From the NCBI GenBank assembly GCA_009746045.1, contig RPFO01002029.1:1-44668 (forward strand): DNA of 44,668 nucleotides, given 5' to 3'. Below the pieces are notes generated by a model, which did not search any database, was not told the DNA's origin, and saw only the letters and a program-made list of their open reading frames with translations. Shown here piece by piece: positions 20,826 to 30,929 of the stretch. Numbering within the stretch: the first letter of the stretch is position 1; every line of letters starts with the position of its first letter. The stretch is from Mesostigma viride. Taxonomy: Eukaryota; Streptophyta; Mesostigmatophyceae; Mesostigmatales; Mesostigmataceae. A program made the translations under genes and the position numbers.

Positions 20826-20845
20826 GCGGGGTTCGATTCCCTGGT
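20826..20845 (+). other. tRNA T-arm/B-box-like hairpin in the copia-1 3' region
   Basis: GGTTCGATTCC (20830-20840) matches the RNA polymerase III B-box consensus and is flanked by bases able to pair as a 5-bp T-stem. It is repeated at 21878-21888 by the tandem duplication. The same motif with a perfect stem occurs in copia-2 (41870-41886). Neither copy sits in a foldable complete tRNA. Confidence 0.6.
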
Positions 20846-20983
20846 ATTATGTTTCTACAAGCTGGCCTGCTCAGGTGTTTTACCTGTTCAGACTTCCCTA
20901 GTTCCCCAGGGCAGGATTTAATTGTTGCCTATGTGTTTCATTTTGTCATTTGTTTGCTGTGGCAATTTATCATCTGACAAGTA

Positions 20984-21007
20984 GACGGGCGCCATAAGAC
21001 GGGCGCC
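20984..21007 (+). other. Paired GGGCGCC motif in the copia-1 3' region
   Basis: GACGGGCGCC - ATAA - GACGGGCGCC: two copies of a motif with the self-complementary core GGCGCC. It is also at 22032-22055 through the duplication, and a variant occurs at 42020-42044 in copia-2. Confidence 0.6.
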
Positions 21008-22518
21008 AATACTAACCTGTTGAGAGTATGACGGGGAAACTATTGTAATACGTCTTACTTTGTCAAGTGGTATTTCAATTGTCATGGATTTATTGTGCTT
21101 ATATTAGATATGTACTGGGTTTTATGGGATTAGTATCTGGGATTAATGTAACTCACCGCCAGAAGGTCATTGTACTGGAGGCTCTACCGAGGTGATGGGA
21201 TTAATTCCTGGAGAAGACCTCATAGAATTAACCTGTATGTATTTAATTTTGTGTGTTTCTAATATCTGGTGGTACTCTGTAATGCCACTTCCATAGGTTT
21301 TTATCCATTTCTCATGAAATGGTTTTCCCTGTGGCAGATCTGTTTCTTTTCCAGTTCCTTAAAAGAAAGGGCTGGGGGAATGGCATTGGCCATTAAAGAC
21401 ATCTGTTCAAGCTGGAGTGAAGGACATTTCAAGCTACTTCAAGGGTCCCTGGCAGGGGATGTGATCCCTAAAGAAAAGAAGGGATTGGAGTTAACGTAAA
21501 GGATTTACGTTAGATGGATAGAGATTGTTACGCTCTTTCCAACGCACCTTGACTTCTTCAGTCTCTGATGGACCCATCTCAGCAAGCTGTCTAAGCTGGT
21601 GCCTGGTTATAGGGCATTGGAGAGCAGATTGTGTGGTAGTGTCAGCATTGTGACTGGCATAATACCTGTATTTTAGTCTGTACTAAGGCTCATGGACCAT
21701 GGTACACTCACTCTGATTTTAATCAGGATACAGCCAGGTTTTGGCTGGGGTTAATGCTGTTGACTACACAAGGTTGACAGGTCCATTACAGACCATGTAT
21801 TCTATTTAAAGAAATGTATATTTGTACATACCTCTCACAATGGTCTGGGAACCTTTATTCTGGGGTTTATAGGGCGGGGTTCGATTCCCTGGTATTATGT
21901 TTCTACAAGCTGGCCTGCTCAGGTGTTTTACCTGTTCAGACTTCCCTAGTTCCCCAGGGCAGGATTTAATTGTTGCCTATGTGTTTCATTTTGTCATTTG
22001 TTTGCTGTGGCAATTTATCATCTGACAAGTAGACGGGCGCCATAAGACGGGCGCCAATACTAACCTGTTGAGAGTATGACGGGGAAACTATTGTAATACG
22101 TCTTACTTTGTCAAGTGGTATTTCAATTGTCATGGATTTATTGTGCTTATATTAGATATGTACTGGGTTTTATGGGATTAGTATCTGGGATTAATGTAAC
22201 TCACCGCCAGAAGGTCATTGTACTGGAGGCTCTACCGAGGTGATGGGATTAATTCCTGGAGAAGACCTCATAGAATTAACCTGTATGTATTTAATTTTGT
22301 GTGTTTCTAATATCTGGTGGTACTCTGTAATGCCACTTCCATAGGTTTTTATCCATTTCTCATGAAATGGTTTTCCCTGTGGCAGATCTGTTTCTTTTCC
22401 AGTTCCTTAAAAGAAAGGGCTGGGGGAATGGCATTGGCCATTAAAGACATCTGTTCAAGCTGGAGTGAAGGACATTTCAAGCTACTTCAAGGGTCCCTGG
22501 CAGGGGATGTGATCCCTA

Positions 22519-22536
22519 AAGAAAAGAAGGGATTGG
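22519..22536 (+). promoter_or_regulatory. Polypurine tract of copia-1 (plus-strand primer)
   Basis: AAAGAAAAGAAGGGATTGG lies directly before the 3' LTR, the place where plus-strand synthesis is primed. A copy lies at 21471-21488, before the truncated LTR tip. Copia-2 has AAGAAAGGGTTGG at the same place. Confidence 0.75.
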
Positions 22537-23152
22537 AGTTAACGTAAAGGATTTACGTTAGATGGATAGAGATTGTTACGCTCTTTCCAACGGCACCTTG
22601 AACGCCTCATTTGGTTAAGGAACGTAAAAGTTATGACGTTTCCTAGGCTGTGCCGACAGTACCCGGCGCGCCACTGTGGGCGCGTACGGACACAGGATGT
22701 ACAAGTGTCACTTTGATAGTCCGCAGGACGTTGACAGGACTTGTACAGGACTTGATGGTCAATTGATAGGTAGGCGCACTGTAGTGCGCCAGGACCTATG
22801 AGACAGTTGATGCTGACTAGTGTACGGATAGGTCCACAGGACTAGCCGTATGGACAATTGATAGATCTGCGCGCCAAAGGCGTGCCAGAGTCTGTGTAAT
22901 CAATTGATTGACAGTTCAGCTGTGACAGTGCAGCTGAATACTTGGACGCGTCCCTAGCAAGCTATATGTGTGACTTGGTCGCACCGGGACGCTAGCTCTT
23001 GCGTGCACGCTCTCTTGGCATAACGACCCTGTCGTCTGTGCTACGTGCAGTCTCGGACTTGACGTGACTTACGTCTGTGTTTGCTCATTATAATAAAGGC
23101 AACTTTCCTGCAAGAGCCATGGATTCCCTCGGTGGTAAACTCTCATTCAACT
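22537..23152 (+). repeat. 3' LTR of copia-1
   Basis: Same length and sequence as 137-752 by eye. It is followed by the AATAT target duplication (23153-23157). Confidence 0.95.
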
Positions 23153-23157
23153 AATAT

Positions 23158-23930
23158 ACATCGTAAGGCTCACAGGTGCTACATTGCTGGACAAATTGGA
23201 AATTTAAGTTGACGCAGCTCAGGCATGCTAACGACAGTGAGAACTGCATGCCCTGCCAGCCGTTAAGAATGTACTCCAGCACAAGTACATTTTGAGTTTT
23301 TCCAAGTTTCTTGTTTTTTGCTTGTTTCAAGTTCAGTTTTGCATAAAAAGTGTCCCCATAGCCCCTGGATCTCATCTGGAGGTAGTTGAACTAGTATATG
23401 CTACAATATACTAGGTTGTACTATTTTCTACTACATTTATACTATAATGTACTAAATTGAACTACATCTGAACTAAGTGTAACTGTGATTGATGCCCCTG
23501 TAACGTCTCCCAATGCTCAATAACAGGTCTGGCCACCATTGGTGACCTCCTAGAGCCATTCACAGCTGCATTTCGTGGATCACCGCACAAAAAAAAAATG
23601 TTTTACTTAGCCTTATCAACATGGGAATGAGGGCTTTGGTGTGCAAACATGCATGTGTGCTAAAAATTGGACATTCTGACACTGCGCGAGAGTCTGGTAA
23701 TACTTAAGCACTTCAGGTCATGATCGAAGTATAGAATGAACTGATGCAAGCAATCAAGCATTATGCAAGGAATGGAATGCTGCAATGAATTTTAGCAGTA
23801 ATACTTGCAACTAGGGAACACACGATAAAGTCACGAATCTGACATGCATTGTGCCGTCATGGCACATGCATGAACATGTACACGAACAGAGGATCACGCT
23901 GACGCCCACGTGCACGCGCATGGCAATCCC
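23158..23930. other. Intergenic flank of copia-1
   Basis: No gene is seen. 23262-23290 (CCAGCCGTTAAGAATGTACT and the following bases) matches, in inverted orientation, a segment at about 31735-31770, so a dispersed repeat is present. 23390-23480 is rich in TACTA-type repeats. Confidence 0.5.
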
Positions 23931-25410
23931 CATGCCCCCCCCCCCACACACACACACAAGCCCCAACTCCAAACATTGCACCAATGACCCACCCACCCAA
24001 ACCCAACCCCAGCCCCCCTGACCCACCCAACGCCCATGCACACGCCCATGCCCCCCGCCCCCGCCCCCGCCCCCGCCCCCGCCCCCGCCCCCGCCCCCGC
24101 CCCCGCCCCCGCCCCCGCCCCCGCCCCCGCCCCGCCGCCCGCCCCCGCCCCGCCCCCGCCCCGCCCCCGCCCCCCGCCCCCGCCCCCGCCCCGCCCCCCG
24201 CCCCCGCCCCGCCCCCGCCCCCGCCCCCGCCCCCGCCCCCGCCCCCGCCCCCGCCCCGCCCCGCCCCCGCCCCCGCCCCCGCCCCCGCCCCCGCCCCCGC
24301 CCCCGCCCATGCCCATGCCCCTGCCCCCGCATCCGCCCATTCTCACCCACGCCCACGCCCACGCCCACGCCCACGCCCACGCCCACGCCCATGCCCACGC
24401 CCACGCCCACGCCCACGCCCACGCCCACGCCCACGCCCACGCCCACGCCCACGCCCACGCCCACGCCCACGCCCACGCCCACGCCCACGCCCACGCCCAC
24501 GCCCACGCCCACGCCCACGCCCACGCCCACGCCCACGCCCACGCCCACGCCCACGCCCACGCCCACGCCCACGCCCACGCCCACCCTAGCCTCACCCCTA
24601 CTCCAAGCCACAATTATACCGAAAGCCACAGCCAGAAGTAGAGCGCAGCTGCAACAATAGCAGACGTAGCTGAGACACACACCTACCCACGCCAACGCCC
24701 ACGCCCACGCCCACGCCCACGCCAACGCCCACGCCCACGCCCACGCCCACGCCCACGCCCACGCCCACGCCCACGCCCACGCCCACGCCCACGCCCACGC
24801 CCACGCCCACGCCCACGCCCACGCCCACGCCACGCCCACGCCCACGCCCACGCTCACGCCCACGCCCACGCCCACGCCCACGCCCACGCCCACGCCCACG
24901 CCCACGCCCACGCCCACGCCCACGCCCACGCCCACGCCCACGCCCACGCCCACGCCCACGCCCACGCCCACGCCCACGCCCACGCCCACGCCCACGCCCA
25001 CGCCCACGCCCACACCCACGCCCACGCCCACGCCCACGCCCACGCCCACGCCCACACCCACACCCACGCCCACGCCCACGCCCACACCCACACCCACGCC
25101 CACGCCCACGCCCACGCCCACGCCCACGCCCACGCCCACGCCCACGCCCACGCCCACTCCCACGCCTACGCTCACGCCCACGCCCACGCCCACGCCCACG
25201 CCCATGCCAACGCCCACGCCCACGCCCACGCCCACGCCCACGCCCACGCCCACGCCCACGCCCACGCCCACGCCCACGCCCACGCCCACGCCCACGCCCA
25301 CGCCCACGCCCACGCCCACGCCCACGCCCACGCCCACGCCCACGCCCACGCCCGCGCCCATGCCCACGCTCACGCCCACGCCCACGCCCACGCCCGCGCC
25401 TGCGCCCACC
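23931..25410. repeat. Hexanucleotide arrays: (CCCCCG)n then (GCCCAC)n
   Basis: 24050-24310 is mainly CCCCCG. 24345-24587 and 24690-25407 are mainly GCCCAC, with sporadic GCCCAT, GCCAAC and CACACC variants. A ~110-bp non-repeat spacer (24582-24693) is duplicated after the second array (25406-25518). The 547-aa reverse-strand and 201-aa forward ORFs are repeat artefacts (GV, AW, PR or AH dipeptides). Confidence 0.97.
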
Positions 25411-25670
25411 CTAGCCTCACCCCTACTCCAAGCCACAAATGCACCGTAAGCCACAGCCAGAAGTACAGCACAGCAGCGACAATTGCAGACTTAGCCCAGA
25501 CACACACCTACCCACGTCAATGCCCCTGCCCAGAGACTCGCGGCCTCATCCCACCCCCCTGCACGAACAGTTCCCAAACAAAAGAAAAGGCAAACAAAAG
25601 GAACAAGAGTAGCAAGCTGCATTGCGAGCACATATGCCAGTTCTGGTGCACATGCCAGGCCGAAAGCAAC
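25406..25670. other. Spacer between hexanucleotide arrays
   Basis: 25406-25518 is a diverged copy of 24582-24693 (ACCCTAGCCTCACCCCTACT through ACACACCTACCCACG). The rest shows no gene. Confidence 0.8.
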
Positions 25671-25676
25671 TCATGA

Positions 25677-25850
25677 TTGCCCCTGCCCCTGCCCCTGCCC
25701 CTACCCCTGCCCCTGCCCCTGCCCCTGCCCCTGCCCCTGCCCCTGCCCCTGCCCCTGCCCCTGCCCCTGCCCCTGCCCCTGCCCCTGCCCCTGCCCCTGC
25801 CCCTGCCCCTGCCCCTGCCCCTGCCCCTGCCCCTGCTCCTGCCCCTGCCA
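25677..25850. repeat. (CCCCTG)n hexanucleotide array
   Basis: About 29 nearly perfect CCCCTG units. ORFs encoding PA, PL or GA dipeptides here are artefacts. Confidence 0.97.
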
Positions 25851-27038
25851 TCACCATTCTAACCACCACACATTACGAAAAGCAAGAAGAAATTATAATG
25901 ATAATAAGAAGAAATTATAAGAAGAAGAAATAATAATAATAAACAAGCACAAAGTTGACTGCACATGCGACTGTACCAGTAGGCACGTAGCAAATTTTAG
26001 CTGCAGCTTCAATTTCAACTTCATTGCAATTGCAAGTGTGACTGCATGTGTAATTGCACTACCAATGCCTAATGCCCACTGCATGTGCCCAGTGCGAATG
26101 CAATTCAAAAGCAACATGCAATCGAAATTACAGCTGAAGCCGGCTATTAACAAAGATATTTAAAGCAGTTGTTAACTACAGAGACCCAATGAAAATGCAA
26201 ATGCAATGAAAAAGCAACAGAAGTTGAAGCCACTGCCACTCTACCTGCCGACAGTAACACCACCGCCAGCACCCACTCATATCCCAACGACAAGGAAATA
26301 GAATTGCCCAAAGCCAGACATACATTGGGACGCATAAGCAAACGGCAACGCAAGCGCACATGCAAATGTATACGCAAAGGCAAAGGCAAACGCAAACGCA
26401 AACGCAAACGCAAGCCTGTCATGTACCTACGCTTAACTGCAAACGCAAACTGTGCACGAAGCAAAAAGATTGGATGGCCAAGATCATGGCAAATACGAGG
26501 GCCGAAAACAATCCAACTTCATCTAAATGTCCGAAATCCTCACGACGTTTCGATGCGCGCTTGAATGTCGAAGGCCTGCGCCGATTATCGATCATAAGTC
26601 GAATGTGTAATTGTCGGCTTATGAGAACTGCTTTGCGACAGTATCACGTCAGGCCGTTCCTGTGCAGCCATTTTCCCTGTGCAGCGGGTGGACAACGTTC
26701 ACTTTCCGCATTATTCATGGCTATCGAAGTTAATTCTTACCGACCCCGGCTGCCATGGCCACTGGCCACGCATATCAAGTTCAGGTATTCCCGACCTGTA
26801 GCGCAGCAGATTTCTGTTGGAAGGCATCCTAAGCATCGTGATAAAAGAAATCCGAACAATAGACATTCATGCTGCATCTAAGGACATTATGGCATTTGTA
26901 TATACTGCAAGTACATGTATCGACATTGCCGTGATTGCTAACCCCGACTCACCATGAACAGGAACTTTCCCTCTGCCTCCATGAAATGTACTTCGTGAAA
27001 TGTACTGTAATACATATGATGTACTACGATGATAATCA
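25851..27038. other. No supported gene; includes a decayed (GCAAAC)n hexamer run
   Basis: 25880-25945 is A-rich with GAAATTATAA repeats. 26335-26430 is a hexamer run (CAAACG/CAAAGG) grading into scattered GCAA words. 26441-27038 has ORFs on both strands without recognisable motifs; 26981-27030 has GTGAAATGTACT-type words like those in the palindrome that follows. Confidence 0.6.
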
Positions 27039-27653
27039 TCCCAGCAAAGCCATAGTACACCTTCCGTTTCGACCGCCATGTCGGCCACTAGTCCGGATAG
27101 CTCAATGTGCACCTGACCTTGACACTAATCGCACAAACAGCCACAATTTTGCAAGCAAGAAGGCATGGCTACCTCGGCATTTCATGAAATGTACTTCGTG
27201 AAATGCATTTCGTGAAATGTACTAAGGAACGTGATTGGCCGGCGTTCGCTCGCCAAATCTCGCAAAATGTACTAAGGCACGTGATTGGTCCCGCAAAATG
27301 TACTAAGGAACGTGATTGGCCGGCGAAGATTCTGTTTGCTGCAATTAAAATTCCCTACAGAATCTTCGCCGGCCAATCACGTTCCTTAGTACATTTTGCG
27401 GGACCAATCACGTGCCTTAGTACATTTTGCGAGATTTGGCGAGCGAACGCCGGCCAATCACGTTCCTTAGTACATTTCACGAAATGCATTTCACGAAGTA
27501 CATTTCATGAAATGCCGAGGTAGCCATGTCTTCTTGCTTGCAAAATTGTGGCTGTTTGTGCGATTAGTGTCAAGGTCAGGTGCACATTGAGCTATCCGGA
27601 CTAGTGGCCGACATGGCGGTCGAAACGGAAGGTGTGCTATGGCTTTGCTGGGA
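27039..27653. repeat. Near-perfect ~297-bp-arm inverted repeat (foldback) with a 21-bp loop
   Basis: The left arm (27039-27335) and right arm (27357-27653) are reverse complements with only a couple of mismatches seen by eye (e.g. ATAGTACACC against GGTGTGCTAT). The centre at 27336-27356 is TTGCTGCAATTAAAATTCCC plus one base. Each arm holds several AATGTACTAAGG(A/C)ACG units followed by TGATTGG. The outer part of each arm encodes the same start of a protein (MAVETEGVLWLCW), divergently oriented. A transcript would form a long hairpin RNA. Confidence 0.95.
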
Positions 27654-28237
27654 CATAATCGTGGCTATCTGCTTCCTGGCTTTCGCTATCATGGTGATGG
27701 GACACCATGGGAAGCGCAAGTTCGCAGCCATAGTGCTAAGCGGCAGCACCCATGCCGGCAGCCTAGTGACCGACGAGACGTTCGACTGTAAGTGCGGCCA
27801 CGAGTGCATGAAGCCCATTAGAATATCACATCTCCAGGCATTGCGAAGCGCCTGGTTTTCGCCCGGGCGGAAGCAAGAGGACAGGAAGGCGGCGATAAAG
27901 CAGCAGCTGCACCAGGGGGGGTACGACGCCATAACCACGATGTCGTCATCTACTCGTCACAAGTTCGTTCATGGCGCTGGTTTTCGGTTCGTTCTCGACG
28001 GGGGAGTCAAGGATATGAACATAGGGTTTGTGACCCCTTTTCACTTTCGCGTTTCACTTTCGAGGCGGCCTTCAGGCACTGCCTGAAAATTAGCAACCAC
28101 GTTTGGAACTCTTCGGACCACCTGTGAAACTAATCACATTTGATGATGTGCTGGCGGGCCTGGGCATCGCATTTGAGCATTACTTCGAGCAGGGCTCAAC
28201 AAGCTCGATTCGCCAACTCAACCCGAAGAAGCCCTAA
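27580..28237 (+). pseudogene. Broken transposase-like gene fragment
   Basis: The reading frame opens at 27580 (an internal ATG at 27613 gives MAVETEGVL) and runs to 28086. It has a C-x-C-x3-C motif followed by a spaced S...L...R pattern (CKCGHECMKPIRISHLQALR). This resembles the N-terminal cysteine region found in many algal and fungal transposase-like proteins (recalled, not searched). After a frame change, coding-like sequence continues near 28058-28125 (FEAAFRHCLKISNHVW) and then, in a third frame, to a stop at 28237 (LITFDDVLAGLGIAFEHYFE). So at least two frameshifts or missed introns break it. Its first ~25 codons lie in the palindrome's right arm and are duplicated in reverse in the left arm. 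The exact family is unknown. Confidence 0.45.
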
Positions 28238-28514
28238 GCTGCGGTAAGACATATATTTGTGTGGATGGCTCTTGATATCATGCTGAATTTCTAGTCTTCT
28301 CTAGGTGGACAGTTCATGTGCAGCCATACAGGTCATCCATGTGTGTTTTAACCATGTTGCATGTGCCACAGATATTATGAGCAGTATTTACTAAGTGTGC
28401 TGGAGTCGTTGTTGCATGCTTGTTGTATTTCACAGTTCACGCCTGCATGAACGCATCGTTGATACTAATGATTATTCATATTGCATGACTGTTCTATTGG
28501 GGACGCCGCGCTTG

Positions 28515-30272
28515 ATGTCACAACGTGGCCGAAAGGGTGCATCCACCGCTGACGGCCGGTGGGTGAAATCGATGGACGCATTTCCGAAGAAGCCAGCCGC
28601 GGGCCACACCCATGGCGCGGGCGGGGGCGCGGGCGGGGGCGGGGGCGGGGGAGAAGGCGCGGGTGCGGGCGCGGGCGCCACCCAAGACGCGGGCGCGGGC
28701 GCGGGCCCGGGCGGGGGCGGGGGCGGGCGCAGGCGCCGGCGCGGGTGCGGGCGCGGGCGCCACCCAAGGCGCGCGCGCGGGCGCGGGCGGGGTGGGGGCG
28801 CAGGCGCCGGCGCGGGTGCGGGCGCGGGCGCCACCGCCGACTTGGATGATGAGCCAGCAACCGAAGCCGAGAGGGAGAGGCACCGCTCTTCGAAGGTGTT
28901 CGATCTCGAAGTGTTTTGGGGCCCGGATATGACCGTGTATGTCCGCTGGCGCCTAGCCGCATCGGAGACGTTGGTAAATGCACCGGTGAACAAGTGGCAG
29001 CCCACAGGGCCTAATGGCGAGGCTTGTGACGGGGTCACGCCCATTGGGTACACCCCGCAGGGAGATCCTGTCTATGGGTGCCTCCTCATAGAGCGTGGCA
29101 AGGCCCCCAAAGGAAGTCCTGGTCTAGTGCCGCTTTTTGAATGGGACGAGGGCGGTGCCAGGAGATGTACCTGCGCTAGCCTTCACAGCCTTTTTCCTGA
29201 CATCGTCGCCGCTGAGAAGCAGCAGTTGCTGGACGGATGGATTGAGCAGGTGCCAAAGTCCGTGGAGGATGTGCGTGCCAACAACGAGAATCTGTTCGAC
29301 ATCATGGAGCAAAAGCTCAAAGAGAAGCGTGAACTGCAAGCGAACAAGGCGGTACCCTTACCGCTGCGATCTGCAGGCGACCAGTCGGTTGCGCGGGCAA
29401 CACGAGCACTGAGGCTGCCCATAAAACAAGTAATCTCACACGTCGCTTGCCCTGCCCGCGAGATTCAAGCGCAGATCAACCGCGCATGTGCGCCCGCTGC
29501 GCGAGGGAGCACATCAACGGCAACGCCCGCTTTGCGCACACTGATTTCCGGCAGGCACACCTTCAAGGTGAATGGAAGCCTCATACGACGCAGCGACCTA
29601 CTCGTTGTTAAGCGGCCAGCCGTCACCTGCGGGCAGGGAATGCCGTGGGCACCACACATGCTGGTGAAGGTCCTTGATCTGGAAGGCGATCGCACGGAGC
29701 GTGACAGCATTGTCGCCTCTCCTTACTACGCACCGTCGTGGACGGGCCAGTTTTCTAGAGTGACATTAGGTGGCGGCAGCGCAGGGATGACGGTCCCCAT
29801 TTCTGATGTACACCTGCAGCACTGGACAGTGGGCGGTACGGCAGAGGTGCACCAGCCTGAGCTGATCAGTACCGGCAAACTGTCAGCTGCCACGGTGGCG
29901 GCGTTGAAAGAGCACCCGCAGATTGACTTTGAGCATTACAAGACTGCCACCGCCGCCAGGGCAGCAGCAAAGGATGACTGCAATGCCTACTTTGCCGAGC
30001 ATGGAGCACGTGCGCTTATCGGGATGCGCCTGTGTGCCCTGTTTCCGGGGATAGCGAGGAAGAGGGAGCGCTTCCATGGCTGGGTCACTAAGGTTCAGGA
30101 AAGGGGAGGTCACCTGCTCATCAAGGCGATGTGGGCTGATGGGCAGTGTGAGGACTATCATGCCCTGGCGGAGGTGACGCAGTTCGTGTGCGGCTGCCCA
30201 CACCCAGTCGAGGCATTTGGCCGCGCTCGCTTCTTTCCACAGGAGCTAGGCTGGCACCGTGAACGCAGGTGA
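28515..30272 (+). CDS. Uncharacterised 585-586-aa protein with G/A/R-rich N-terminus and Tudor-like C-terminus
   Basis: The frame is open from 28395; I prefer the ATG at 28515 (MSQRGRKGAS), because the preceding codons look noncoding. Residues ~34-115 are a Gly/Ala/Arg low-complexity tract encoded by GGGCGC-type hexamers. The rest has normal complexity: a region around 135-250 with VFDLEVFWGPDMTVYVRWRL and a short cysteine pair (RRCTCASLHSLFP), and a middle region with PHMLVKVLDLEGD that faintly recalls BAH-type domains. The segment near residues 500-560 (GMRLCALFPGIARKRERFHG then WADGQCEDYHALAEV) resembles Tudor/PWWP-like barrels. I do not recognise the protein. It could be a gene of a larger DNA transposon with the fragment upstream, or a host chromatin-type protein. 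Introns are not excluded. Confidence 0.55.
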   Translation: MSQRGRKGASTADGRWVKSMDAFPKKPAAGHTHGAGGGAGGGGGGGEGAGAGAGATQDAGAGAGPGGGGGGRRRRRGCGRGRHPRRARGRGRGGGAGAGAGAGAGATADLDDEPATEAERERHRSSKVFDLEVFWGPDMTVYVRWRLAASETLVNAPVNKWQPTGPNGEACDGVTPIGYTPQGDPVYGCLLIERGKAPKGSPGLVPLFEWDEGGARRCTCASLHSLFPDIVAAEKQQLLDGWIEQVPKSVEDVRANNENLFDIMEQKLKEKRELQANKAVPLPLRSAGDQSVARATRALRLPIKQVISHVACPAREIQAQINRACAPAARGSTSTATPALRTLISGRHTFKVNGSLIRRSDLLVVKRPAVTCGQGMPWAPHMLVKVLDLEGDRTERDSIVASPYYAPSWTGQFSRVTLGGGSAGMTVPISDVHLQHWTVGGTAEVHQPELISTGKLSAATVAALKEHPQIDFEHYKTATAARAAAKDDCNAYFAEHGARALIGMRLCALFPGIARKRERFHGWVTKVQERGGHLLIKAMWADGQCEDYHALAEVTQFVCGCPHPVEAFGRARFFPQELGWHRERR

Positions 30273-30315
30273 TGGCACCCACATAGACGATGCCGTCCCT
30301 GCTGTGCACAGTGAC

Positions 30316-30482
30316 AGTGAAGGCGGGGAGGAGGAGGAAGAGGGAGAGAAAGAGGGGGAGAAAGAGGGGGAGGAGGGGGAGGAGGAGGGAGAGGGGAGGG
30401 AGAGGGGGAGGGAGAATGGGAGGGGGAGGGGGAGGAGGAAGAGGGAGAGGGAGAGGGAGAGGAGGATGCGGAATGGGAGCCG
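30316..30482 (+). repeat. Purine-only tract (GGGAGA/GGAGGA)n
   Basis: About 165 bp of nearly pure A/G, immediately downstream of the 28515-30272 ORF. The ORFs in it are artefacts. Confidence 0.9.
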
Positions 30483-30929
30483 GGGATGACTGGTAGATGA
30501 GACGGTGCCATCTACCGGCGCATGGAATGAAGTGGTAGACAAGTTTACTCATGGTTGTCGGCAAGTAGAGCATGCACGCCTGGCCTAGCTGAATTTAAAT
30601 CAATGAGTTGAGTTTGGAGAGGCTGCATTTTGCTTGGATGAAGAATGTGTTAGCATGGCCAAACTTTTATGGCTTGTAGCCAAATCCTCTTGGGGTATGT
30701 GCACAGTGTACTAGCGGTGTTGTGCAATTGCGAGGATTCCTGTCTTGTAGCGATGTGGCCTCTCACCCTGCAGCCTGGTAGATGTGTTGGCATGCAGCCA
30801 CCCATCATTGGTCATCCGATCTGGTGTGATTTGCATTTGCACACCTTGTATTAAGGCCATGATATGATGATGTCTTGTTATTTTTAATGTGTATATGCGA
30901 AAAGAGGCATAATATGCTTGTATATAGTG
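30483..30929. other. Intergenic, nothing recognised
   Basis: AT-leaning sequence with only one short ORF (30669-30854). Confidence 0.5.

Larger units (their letters stand above)
20506..22601 (+). repeat. Tandem duplication of pol end, 3' noncoding region and LTR tip
   Basis: 20506-21552 is repeated at 21554-22601 (offset 1048-1049 bp) with only a few differences, for example one A in the A-run near 20760 and C/A in GTTCATGC. The unit runs from the last 14 pol codons through the polypurine tract and the first ~64 bp of the LTR. The 3' noncoding region therefore occurs twice, with a truncated LTR tip (21489-21552) between copies. The 76-aa ORFs at 21269 and 22317 are the same duplicated noncoding sequence. 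There is no other gene in 20546-22536. Confidence 0.95.
137..23152 (+). mobile_element. copia-1: Ty1/copia-type LTR retrotransposon, interrupted by a CACTA element
   Basis: Two directly repeated 616-bp LTRs (137-752 and 22537-23152) flank an extra ORF, gag (zinc knuckle) and pol (integrase, protease-like domain, reverse transcriptase, RNase H). The element is bounded by the 5-bp direct repeat AATAT (132-136 and 23153-23157), the target-site duplication expected from integrase. Length is 23.0 kb, of which 14.1 kb is a nested CACTA transposon and about 1.05 kb a tandem duplication; without these it would be about 7.8 kb. Integrase before RT, together with the RT and RNase H motifs, places it in Ty1/copia rather than Ty3/gypsy. 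The LTRs show no difference by eye, so insertion was recent. It cannot now express gag-pol from one RNA because CACTA separates the two genes. Confidence 0.93.

Noticed and set aside
20760-20850. Complete tRNA gene around the B-box-like motif
   Set aside because: No acceptor stem pairs with the segment after the T-arm, and no convincing D-arm or A box is at the right distance. The copia-2 copy also lacks them.
21269-22547. Two identical 76-aa ORFs as a duplicated gene
   Set aside because: They lie in the 3' noncoding region, use an alternative start, overlap the polypurine tract and have no counterpart in copia-2.
23811-25454. 547-aa reverse-strand ORF of GV/AW/GR dipeptides
   Set aside because: It is entirely a translation of hexanucleotide repeats, which cannot contain stops in several frames; other frames are equally open.
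26147-26881. Overlapping ORFs on both strands near the GCAAAC run
   Set aside because: Composition follows the hexamer-like background, no motifs are present and both strands are equally open.
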